Below are positions 17,127 to 23,851 of a stretch of DNA of 52,506 bases, one piece after another. Where the stretch lies: IMG/VR virus record IMGVR_UViG_3300047168_000032, positions 1-52,506 of that record; one strand, 5' to 3'. Every line of letters begins with the position of its first letter. Within the stretch, counting starts at the first letter, position 1. Below the pieces are notes generated by a model, which saw nothing but the letters and a program-made list of their open reading frames with translations, was not told the origin of the DNA and did no database searches. Both the position numbers and the translations under genes were made by a program. The DNA is from a virus.

Positions 17127-17155
17127 AGGTTACACCGGTGTAATATCTAAGTCAA
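17127..17155 (-). promoter_or_regulatory. Promoter of the lipoprotein gene
   Basis: TTGACT, 17-nt spacer, TAACCT on the minus strand, 16 nt before ATG 17110. A perfect 14-bp palindrome covers the -10 side of the spacer. Confidence 0.55.
17130..17143. promoter_or_regulatory. Operator-like palindrome
   Basis: TTACACCGGTGTAA is a perfect 14-bp palindrome overlapping the spacer and -10 of the lipoprotein promoter, where a bound repressor would block transcription. It could also form a hairpin. Confidence 0.45.
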
Positions 17156-17165
17156 TGTTATTTTA

Positions 17166-17193
17166 TTGACACAACACGATCGTATTGTGTCAA
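17166..17193. promoter_or_regulatory. 28-bp near-perfect palindrome
   Basis: TTGACACAA and TTGTGTCAA flank CACGATCGTA; the whole is a palindrome apart from one mismatched pair. It lies between the capsid terminator and the lipoprotein promoter and looks like a dimeric regulator site, or a second hairpin after the terminator. Confidence 0.45.
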
Positions 17194-17195
17194 AT

Positions 17196-17233
17196 AAAAA
17201 AAAAGGCCACCTAATCTTTCGACTAAGTGGCCT
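17196..17233 (-). terminator. Intrinsic terminator after the capsid gene
   Basis: On the minus strand a 13-bp stem (AGGCCACTTAGTC / GATTAGGTGGCCT, two G-T pairs, GAAA loop) is followed by a run of ten T. It lies 35 nt past the capsid stop and is the clearest terminator of the window. Confidence 0.85.
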
Positions 17234-17268
17234 CGATTGTTATGTGTATTTTTTTATGAAAAAATGAC

Positions 17269-18515
17269 TTAAGCGCTTAATTGTACTACGCAATTCCAAC
17301 CTGGGGCTGAGCACACTAAATTTCCATAGTATGCGATGCGAATTTCTAAGGCGTCAGCATTTCCAACTCGTAATCCCTCTAACCCTTCCATTCCGTAGGT
17401 CAAAATGTGCGGTATTTTACCTAAGGAGCGAAGTTTCCAGGTGCTCATCGTTAAGATATAAGCAGTCTGTGGAGGGCAAGAGCGGTCAGCAAGTACCGTG
17501 ATACGTCCGTATGCCGATTGGAAGGTGATACCTTGGAAGGCAACTTCAACTTCGTCATGGTCTACTTGAACATATTGAACTTTAGCTCCTAAGCTGTTTA
17601 CAAGAGCAGCATAAGATGCAAAGTCCATGATACAGAGATCTGGTCGTCCACCTTCACGGTTGATGAATGCAAGGGCGTTTGTAATCCCTTCTTCAATCGT
17701 GTAGTTCTGAGCATTGTAGCGTAACCCAGCCAAACGAGTTGGGTCTTGGCTTCTGTTAACTCCCCAGAAATTGTCGTTAGCAGCAGGACTTGCTATTGGA
17801 ATCCAAGCAGCTAGTCCTGACAATGCTAAAGCCGATCCAGTGCTCACTGTTCCTAGAACGATATCACCATTGACTCCCAGGGCGTTTCCAGCAGCTGCCC
17901 ATGAGGAATCAGCACCGCCACTTGAAGTGAGGATAGTAACGATACCGTTGGCACGGTCAACTTTCTGGACAAATCCAGTTGTAGCACTGATATTAGAAAT
18001 AACCCCACCAGCGTACACGTAGTTGATCAGCGTCATTCCTGGTTCGAAGTTAACAATTTGTTGAACGTTCTGTAACACGATAGCGTATACACCAACGGAT
18101 GGGCTAGATGCTGATGCGATGAAACCACGTGTTCCCGAACCGTCTCCGAACAATTCAAATGCGATATTGTTGGTCAAAGTTCTGAATCCACCGTCGAGCT
18201 GTAATTTAGCTTCATCGACGAAAGCTCCGGCATTTGACTTAGTCTGTTCCATCAACAAGTTGGTGATCGTGACTAATTGGTAGTCCTGAACCACATACAC
18301 GAAGAAAGACGCTAAGTTAGTAGGAGTCTGTTGACTCTGAGCAAGAGCGAACGTATGGTCACGCCCTTGGGGTGCTCCGAATTCGATTGGGACTGGTATA
18401 TACTTACCAGCAAAGCCGTCCGGAGACTCATTCTTAGGCACTAAAGCAAAGAAAGGATTCTCTTTATAAACGACATCCTTCATATATTCATTTGAATCTG
18501 TGTAAAGCTCTTTTA
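17269..18515 (-). CDS. Major capsid protein, exon 2
   Basis: This exon gives 414 residues plus a split Leu codon. Spliced to exon 1 (19195-19153) the protein is 429 residues: MAAIYANPQNQVAA-L-KELYTDSNEY then MKDVVYKENPFFALVPKNES, PVPIEFGAPQGRDHTFALAQ. The KDVVYKENPF-ALVPK start and the later NDNFWGVNRSQDPTRLAG, TIEEGITNALAFINREGGRP, LCIMDFASYAAL and VEVAFQGITF are typical of HK97-fold capsid proteins of this type. The upstream in-frame stop (TAA) shows that translation cannot simply extend from 18483, while the spliced frame is open. Followed by a strong terminator. This is probably the most highly made protein of the virus. Confidence 0.85.
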
Positions 18516-18752
18516 CAATTTGTTATCGCAGGTTATTAACCCCTGCCTCACTGGTTTCTTTTGTTATACCAGTGTTCAGACTATCACACCGCCTTTCGGC
18601 GTCATCTCATTTAGTCGTTCACGGTGGTTTTTACCTTCCGCCTTGTCACCTACTGCTAGGCTTCCAAGTCAATTAGAGAAAATTTATCCAGCTCTAAAAT
18701 TGTACATAAGTAAAACTAAATCTTTTGTAAGATTTTAGTCTGCTGTTAGGGT

Positions 18753-19106
18753 TTAGGACAGCATACCTTTTTTACCCTTGTTCCAAGGAGTTATAGAATC
18801 TTTTTTTCTAACTCCTCGCCCTTCGCCTCCTAAGTTAATGTTATACTTAGGTTTGTATTTAGACATGTAATGTTTTTCCGCTGCATCTAAGTCTACCTGG
18901 TTGTAGTACACACTGTGTACGTTCCAGGTGAATTTATCAGCGCCGTGCTTTCTTAAGCCTGCACCTATCACATATCCTTTGCCTCTTTGTGCATTGTATT
19001 CGTGTTGTTTTTTTCTTGCTTCCAAAGAGAGTTTCGACTGCCCTATATAAACTATTTCATCATTTAATCTGACAAAATATATGATCATGGGTTTATCACT
19101 AAACAT
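18753..19106 (-). CDS. GIY-YIG homing endonuclease (intron-encoded)
   Basis: 117 residues. MIIYFVRLNDEIVYIGQSKL holds the GIY...YIG core (IYF and VYIG), then EARKKQH (catalytic Arg), LDAAEKHYMSKY (metal-binding Glu) and YNINLGGEG (Asn). The C-terminus ITPWNKGKKG looks like a NUMOD3-type DNA-binding stub. It makes a double-strand break at intronless capsid alleles, moving the intron. Its ATG 19106 lies only 6 nt past the -10 of an intron promoter, so the message would be almost leaderless unless the inner ATG at 19088 is used. Confidence 0.85.
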   Translation of the reverse strand: MFSDKPMIIYFVRLNDEIVYIGQSKLSLEARKKQHEYNAQRGKGYVIGAGLRKHGADKFTWNVHSVYYNQVDLDAAEKHYMSKYKPKYNINLGGEGRGVRKKDSITPWNKGKKGMLS

Positions 19107-19112
19107 ATGTTT

Positions 19113-19141
19113 AATATACCATTTTATTTTACTTAAGTCAA
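19113..19141 (-). promoter_or_regulatory. Intron-internal sigma70-type promoter
   Basis: TTGACT, 17-nt spacer ending TGG, TATATT on the minus strand: one of the best matches in the window. It lies inside the intron directly before the endonuclease gene, allowing expression separate from the capsid message. Confidence 0.6.
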
Positions 19142-19152
19142 CAAATAAGTTT

Positions 19153-19195
19153 AAGCTGCTACTTGATTTTGGGGGTTTGCATAAATTGCGGCCAT
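19153..19195 (-). CDS. Major capsid protein, exon 1
   Basis: ATG 19195 with AAAGGA 6 nt ahead starts MAAIYANPQNQVAA plus the first base of a Leu codon (TTA), completed by exon 2. Without splicing the frame meets TAA at once. The product continues as KELYTDSNEYMKDVVYK, a natural capsid N-terminus. Confidence 0.8.
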
Positions 19196-19266
19196 GGCAA
19201 TTTCCTTTATACCTCGGTTAGTCGGGAATTACTTCCTTCGTGGTCCTCGGCATTGTTAATATAATC

Positions 19267-19303
19267 TACACGTTATCTTAAACTATTTTAATGATAACGT
19301 GTA
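19267..19303. repeat. Hairpin between scaffold and capsid genes
   Basis: TACACGTTATC and GATAACGTGTA form a perfect 11-bp stem around a 15-nt AT-rich loop. No strong T-run follows, so partial termination, RNA processing or message stability are all possible, any of which could tune capsid to scaffold ratio. Confidence 0.55.
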
Positions 19304-19323
19304 AATTATTAAATTTATTATAG

Positions 19324-20349
19324 TTAATGTAATTTACCTTGCATCGCCAGTATTGCTCGCTCACGTGCGCTCATGGGCTTGCTTGTACTAACGCTGTTTG
19401 TCAGGGTTTTCATCCCTTGTTGCTGCGGTGCTACAGTAGAGCTAGACACCGGCGCTGCTTTCGGTGCCAACTTCTGTTGAATCTTACTCAACCGCGCCAG
19501 TTTAAGGGCCTCCTCGGTCAAGAAATCTTCAACCTCATGGGCGGCTTCCTCTACTGTCATTAGGTAACCGTCCTCGTCAAACGTTCTTTCGATCAGTTCA
19601 ACTACATCGCTTATGCTGTTAGTTGCTTTGATCGTTTCAAATTCGGGACTTGCTTTCACCAGCCTTGCAGTTTCAGCTTTTAACTGCGTAATAGCTTGTT
19701 TACGTTGCAGTTCATTTTGCTCAGCTATTGTCTTTTTAGTACTCTCAGTATCACCTTTCAATGCTTTGAGCTCTTCTCTAAGTGCCCTGAGTTCGTTGTT
19801 CATCGTCATGTTTTCTTGAGATGGTCCGTTAAGGGCAAGCTCTGTGAGCTGTTCGTAAGTTAAACCAAGTTCATTTAAAACTGTAAATGGATCTTTTACG
19901 AGGCGTTCGCGGTCAACGAACTTAGAAAGGTCGGTCTGAGGGAGGGCTGGTTGTTTATCTTCCTTAGGGAGCTGAGCTTCTTTAATCTTTAATTGCTGTT
20001 CTCGTTGTCTTAAAGCTCTCTCTTTACGCGCTAAAGCTGCGTATTGGGAAGATAAAGGTTCTTCTGCTGCCTTAGGTGCTTCTTGGGGCGGCATTTGATT
20101 GCCTATATCCTCAATAGTGTTATTTAGTCCAGCAGGTTTAGAAGGGGATCTAATAGCACTCATTTCCTCAGGGGCTACTTGAGAGGGGTTTTTCACCGGG
20201 GTATCCTGAGGCTGTGCAGGGGTGTTTTCCATCATCTTTGCAATTGCTCGTTCACGAGGTGAAGGCTGGTTGCTAGGACCTGGTGCTGTGTTAAGTTTTC
20301 CAGCGGTTAAAGGTGTTACGCTTGGGGCTACGATAGGGGTCAATTTCAT
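19324..20349 (-). CDS. Scaffolding protein
   Basis: 341 residues. The N-terminal 100 residues are Pro/Gln-rich and disordered-looking; RERAIAKMMENTP near the N-terminus and ARERAILAMQGKLH at the C-terminus repeat the same short motif. Residues about 105-240 are charged coiled-coil (AALARKERALRQREQQLKIK; ELRALREELKALKG). DPFTVLNELGLTYEQLTELA is a motif I associate with podoviral scaffolds. It lies between portal and capsid, as scaffolds do. It should guide procapsid assembly and leave before DNA packaging. Confidence 0.75.
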   Translation of the reverse strand: MKLTPIVAPSVTPLTAGKLNTAPGPSNQPSPRERAIAKMMENTPAQPQDTPVKNPSQVAPEEMSAIRSPSKPAGLNNTIEDIGNQMPPQEAPKAAEEPLSSQYAALARKERALRQREQQLKIKEAQLPKEDKQPALPQTDLSKFVDRERLVKDPFTVLNELGLTYEQLTELALNGPSQENMTMNNELRALREELKALKGDTESTKKTIAEQNELQRKQAITQLKAETARLVKASPEFETIKATNSISDVVELIERTFDEDGYLMTVEEAAHEVEDFLTEEALKLARLSKIQQKLAPKAAPVSSSTVAPQQQGMKTLTNSVSTSKPMSARERAILAMQGKLH

Positions 20350-20393
20350 ATATACTCCATGTGCAAACTTATTGTCTGCGGTTTATTGCTTCA

Positions 20394-20443
20394 GCGTTAT
20401 TTTTTAGCTATAAGTACTTATTGTATCTTATAGCTAACAACGC
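20394..20443. repeat. Hairpin between portal and scaffold genes
   Basis: TAGCTATAAG (20405-20414) and CTTATAGCTA (20427-20436) form a perfect stem with a 12-nt loop, extended by outer GCGTT/AACGC. The run next to the stem is A, not T, on the transcribed strand, so this is not a standard terminator. With 19267-19303 it flanks the scaffold gene on both sides, suggesting RNA processing sites. Confidence 0.5.
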
Positions 20444-20488
20444 GGTTTAATTATATGTAACTTCTTGATTTAATTTAGTAACTCTAAA

Positions 20489-22393
20489 TTATTGGGCTCC
20501 CGTCGGATTATTATTGGGAACGAGGGGAGATTGAGGAAGAGGCTGAGGCTGTGCCTGAGGAGGTATTGCTCCTCCTGGTGCTGGTTGCTGAGGCATTGCA
20601 GCCTGCTTCAAAGTCTGTACCTGTGTGAAAAAGTCCCTTAGCATTTGAGCTCGGTCTTCTTCCAACTTAGCGGGTACGTAGCAGTTATAGTACTGAACCG
20701 TAATATCATTAGCCAGCTGTAAGTCCATAAAAGGATCAGGCGGTGTGTATTCACCGTCTTCGATGATCTTGTCTAATACCCGATATATACGTTCCTCTGA
20801 AGCATTGGCAAGTTTTTCTATTTGTTCAAGGTCAGGATAGTCTAATAACCTGCGACCTTCTTTGATGGTCACCATCCCTGACTGTATTAGTTCCGCTACC
20901 TTCTGCATTCTGCCTGATGGTTCTTTAGGTAAACTAGATTGATTAAACACTTGAATAACAAATGGATCATCTGTTAATGCTAAATCAGGAAGGTTGATCT
21001 CTTTAGTACCGTCTTTGTTTGGGTAAACCGTGGCATATTTTCCTTCTCTTTCGGCTATTTCTTTTGCAATATCAATAACTTGATACGCAAGGTCAATGAA
21101 TAAGTTGTCGTATCTTTTGCTTATTGATGCCATCCTATCTGTAGATATATCGTCATAAGATCTAATAGCCTCACCACTGTTAAGTCCTGCTGGTTTCTGA
21201 GCTGATGCCTGCATTGCAGAAACACCACATTGTTGGTAGCCGTACTCGATTAAACGCTGTAATTGGGCGTACAGCTCTTGAGGGACACAAGGTGCTATCT
21301 CATATTGAGGCTTCATACCGGTATACTCGATAATGGAGCCTACCTCATTGTTAAAACTAGCTTTTGTGACTCTAGAGCCTGATTCAACAAATATTCTTGG
21401 TACACCTACTAACTTAATGGCACGTGAGATGGTAAATAGCAGCGAATTAATTTCTATCTGAGTTCCCATGAGTTGTTCTGCTAGCCCTTGTGCCCAGAAT
21501 CCTAATAGCCTTGGTGAGTATTGTAGGAAAACAAAAGGAAATTTTTCTTTATTGTAGGGTTCGTCTAGTATCGTGCCAGAGGAGCAGGATATTACGTGCC
21601 TTCCGTCTTTAGCTCCTGGACCACTTGGTAGATGCCAAGCTTCTACAACCATTACTTGATCAGATACTGTCTTAGAAGAGTCTGCTGAATTATCTGGATA
21701 AGCCATTGCAGCACCTTCTATTAGGCTCTTAAAGCTCGGTGCTATTTCTTTTAGAACGTCTCTGTCAATTAATTTCATCCTAAATAGCTGTCTTGGTTCA
21801 CCGTACATTCCATCATTTGGGTCTATTAATAGCTCTGTTCTTAGAACACGCTCTATAGCTACTTTATGTTCTTTACCTTCGTATATATGAAGTATGCCTG
21901 TTCCTGTTACACATGCGTCTCTTAGAATGATAGCAGCTTTTTCATAAACCTTAGCTTGGTAGAACTCACCTTGAACAAAGTTATTTAGTTGTTTCGATAA
22001 CCTACGTTCTTTATCATCCCCTGCGTCTGTTAAGAACACCGGTGATGGCTTAGCTTGGCTGATCCTAGATACAATAGTGTCTGTGCAGGATTGGACCAGG
22101 TTGAAAGTAGGTCTGTCAATCGGTAGACCTGTTTGTTGATCTAGTTTACTGGTGTTGCTACCAATAAATGAGAACAGAGACAGATTACCATATAATCTTG
22201 CGTATATAGAGGTTTGTCTGAATAGATAATTCTGCGATTCTTTTAAATACGCTGCAGTTTGAAGTACTTGCCCGGTAAGAGCGGCTTTGTTGTCTGCTTT
22301 CCACCATTTGAACGTACCTTTAACAATGGAATCAACATCTTTAGTTTTAAAAGTTATTCTATCTGATGGACCTTTTGCTTTGGTGACTTTCAT
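20489..22393 (-). CDS. Portal protein
   Basis: 634 residues, in the size range of podoviral portals. Key stretches: LDQQTGLPIDRPTFNLVQSC with TDTIVSRISQAKPSP, then RDACVTGTGILHIYEGKEHK, VLRTELLIDPNDGMYGEPRQ, LLFTISRAIKLVGVPRIFVE, ASAQKPAGLNSGEAIRSYDD and a Pro/Gln-rich tail (PQQPAPGGAIPPQAQPQPLP). It forms the dodecameric ring for DNA entry and exit. A ribosome site (GAGGA) precedes ATG 22393. Position next to terminase and scaffold agrees. Confidence 0.85.
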   Translation of the reverse strand: MKVTKAKGPSDRITFKTKDVDSIVKGTFKWWKADNKAALTGQVLQTAAYLKESQNYLFRQTSIYARLYGNLSLFSFIGSNTSKLDQQTGLPIDRPTFNLVQSCTDTIVSRISQAKPSPVFLTDAGDDKERRLSKQLNNFVQGEFYQAKVYEKAAIILRDACVTGTGILHIYEGKEHKVAIERVLRTELLIDPNDGMYGEPRQLFRMKLIDRDVLKEIAPSFKSLIEGAAMAYPDNSADSSKTVSDQVMVVEAWHLPSGPGAKDGRHVISCSSGTILDEPYNKEKFPFVFLQYSPRLLGFWAQGLAEQLMGTQIEINSLLFTISRAIKLVGVPRIFVESGSRVTKASFNNEVGSIIEYTGMKPQYEIAPCVPQELYAQLQRLIEYGYQQCGVSAMQASAQKPAGLNSGEAIRSYDDISTDRMASISKRYDNLFIDLAYQVIDIAKEIAEREGKYATVYPNKDGTKEINLPDLALTDDPFVIQVFNQSSLPKEPSGRMQKVAELIQSGMVTIKEGRRLLDYPDLEQIEKLANASEERIYRVLDKIIEDGEYTPPDPFMDLQLANDITVQYYNCYVPAKLEEDRAQMLRDFFTQVQTLKQAAMPQQPAPGGAIPPQAQPQPLPQSPLVPNNNPTGAQ

Positions 22394-22404
22394 GTATTCC
22401 TCAA

Positions 22405-22641
22405 TTAGACCTTAATATCTTCAGCAGCATCCACCGCGCTATAGAATAACAAAGCTTCATCTGATAAGCCTTCTGATTTGAAGCTTGCATCTATTACAGG
22501 GCCACTAGCAACTGACTTTTTACTCTTTGTGTCTGTTGGAACATAGTCATTAAGAGTGAATTCTATTTCTGAGTTTTTAAAGTGCTTAATGCCTGCTTTG
22601 CGGCAGACTTCAGCAAGTTTTTTAAGTTGTTTGAAATCCAT
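22405..22641 (-). CDS. Small head-region protein
   Basis: 78 residues: MDFKQLKKLAEVCRKAGIKH, FKNSEIEFTLNDYVPTDTKS, acidic C-terminus (YSAVDAAEDIKV). The opening resembles the short helical unit seen in many phage proteins encoded just before the portal. It is 12 nt from the portal gene. Function unknown. Confidence 0.6.
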   Translation of the reverse strand: MDFKQLKKLAEVCRKAGIKHFKNSEIEFTLNDYVPTDTKSKKSVASGPVIDASFKSEGLSDEALLFYSAVDAAEDIKV

Positions 22642-22653
22642 TTCAACCTCTTG

Positions 22654-23526
22654 TTATCTTTTACTTTTCATCTTTCTTCGAATGCTATCTACCATGTCAT
22701 AAGAGTCTTCGTCTGATAGATTATCACCGTGTAGATTCGAGTCCATGGGTTGTTTGCTGAGCTGACTGTCATCAAAATAGGTCTTTTTCCTAGCTGCGTT
22801 GAAACTCATATCATCTTCTTGATTTAAGTTCTCGTTTCCGTTCATCTCTTGCAGTGCATCTTCTGGACTATCGTCTTTAACAGTCATCATGCTTCTTTTG
22901 GATCGAATTCTCTGGGCTAAGGATGCCGGGCTGTCATCTAACTCACCGCCATCTGCAAAATTAACAATTCCACGTTTGGAGTAGCTGTCTGACGGGAGTT
23001 GATCGCGCATCATGGACATTTCCATATCATCTCGGCTGTCTGCCCCTACGTGACCTTCGTCGTTAGCACTAAGCTCATCAGCGTGTCTTAAGGGTTTGCT
23101 ATCGAGCATTGCCATTTCTCTCATATCTCTGGCGTTATCAGCATTTGCTTCTGACTCATCATGGAAGTTGATCTCGCCACCGATTGCCATCATTCTTTTT
23201 CGCATTGCCATTTCTCTTGCATCAAGAGAGTTGTCTGCAGAGGCTCGTCGTTCGCTGCTAAAGTCAATTTCAGGTCCATCCATGGTAGGATGGCCATCTA
23301 GCATACTTTCATCTCTGTCACTTTTAGCATTGTCGGCATTAGCACGCATTTCATCTTTTGCACTCAGTTCACCGCCCATGGCTTTTTTCATAGGCATCTT
23401 GGCGCCTGCTCTTCTAGCCATATCAAGGGCTATTGCTATGGATTGCTTTTGTGGTTTTCCAGCATCCATCTCAGATTTAATGTTTTGGCCAACAGCCTTT
23501 CGGCTTTTTCCTCGTATCAACGGCAT
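22654..23526 (-). CDS. Head-region protein with GKSRKAVGQNI module and GGE/ADN repeats
   Basis: 290 residues. Residues 5-40 (GKSRKAVGQNIKSEMDAGKP then QKQSIAIALDMARRAG) are a short conserved module often found at the start of phage proteins. Thereafter a repeated unit appears about four times: GGE(I/L)-x-x-x-D-E-x-x-AN-AD-NA-x-x-x-RE-x-ML, giving a highly charged, probably disordered protein. The last part is acidic (MNGNENLNQEDDMSFN) with a basic end (RRKMKSKR). Similar GGE motifs occur in the internal virion proteins, so it may be packaged in the head. Confidence 0.6.
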   Translation of the reverse strand: MPLIRGKSRKAVGQNIKSEMDAGKPQKQSIAIALDMARRAGAKMPMKKAMGGELSAKDEMRANADNAKSDRDESMLDGHPTMDGPEIDFSSERRASADNSLDAREMAMRKRMMAIGGEINFHDESEANADNARDMREMAMLDSKPLRHADELSANDEGHVGADSRDDMEMSMMRDQLPSDSYSKRGIVNFADGGELDDSPASLAQRIRSKRSMMTVKDDSPEDALQEMNGNENLNQEDDMSFNAARKKTYFDDSQLSKQPMDSNLHGDNLSDEDSYDMVDSIRRKMKSKR

Positions 23527-23551
23527 TTTAAGTCTCCTAAATTAATTAAAT

Positions 23552-23785
23552 TTATTCGTTGGAAGCTTCTTCATGAGGCTGCGATTCCAGAATATCGAAT
23601 GCAGCTTTGAATGCTGCAGCCATACCTTTGTAGTCTTTTTTATCGTGGGCTTTGCAAAGGTCATCCATGGCCATTTCAACCCCATCTAAATCCTGATTAG
23701 GTTCTTTACCTTCCATATTGTCTGGGCGGCGTACCTCCATGGCGATGCCGTCACTTTTGCGTCTTTGGGATAGGAATGGTAGCAT
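23552..23785 (-). CDS. Small acidic head-region protein
   Basis: 77 residues: MLPFLSQRRKSDGIAMEVRR, DNMEGKEPNQDLDGVEMAMD, DLCKAHDKKDYKGMAAAFKA. A short helical protein and the first gene after the late element at 23801. The D-x-x-Y-x-x-M-A-x-A-x-K/R-x-A-F pattern occurs in small genes beside podoviral portals. Function unknown. Confidence 0.55.
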   Translation of the reverse strand: MLPFLSQRRKSDGIAMEVRRPDNMEGKEPNQDLDGVEMAMDDLCKAHDKKDYKGMAAAFKAAFDILESQPHEEASNE

Positions 23786-23800
23786 ATAAAACCTCTCATT

Positions 23801-23817
23801 TACGGTATTTAGTCTTT
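23801..23817 (-). promoter_or_regulatory. Late-block element, copy 3
   Basis: An exact copy of AAAGACTAAATACCGTA on the minus strand, between terminase stop (23852) and ATG 23785. It would start the head block (portal, scaffold, capsid), which ends at the terminator 17196-17233. Confidence 0.55.
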
Positions 23818-23851
23818 GAATTTGATAAAATTGAGGTTTTTTGATGATTTT

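Larger units (their letters stand above)
18516..19152 (-). other. Group I self-splicing intron in the capsid gene
   Basis: 637 nt between exon 1 (ending ...GCAGCTT) and exon 2 (starting TAAAAGAGC). Exon 1 ends in T and the intron ends in G, as group I requires. The 3' part contains the conserved core: ACGACTA pairing with TAGTC (P7), a GACGCC-GAAA-GGCGGT hairpin (P8) between them, and upstream AATTGACTTGGAAGCC as the P-like strand. Removing it gives one open frame of 430 codons including the stop. A GIY-YIG endonuclease gene sits in its 5' half. Exact ends are inferred from reading frame and the U/G rule. Confidence 0.85.

Noticed and set aside
17166-17193. 28-bp palindrome as an attachment site
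   Set aside because: No integrase or other lysogeny gene was found; a regulator site or hairpin is simpler.
18481-18483. ATG 18483 as the capsid start
   Set aside because: No ribosome site is near; the frame upstream to 18515 is capsid-like (KELYTDSNEY) and joins exon 1.
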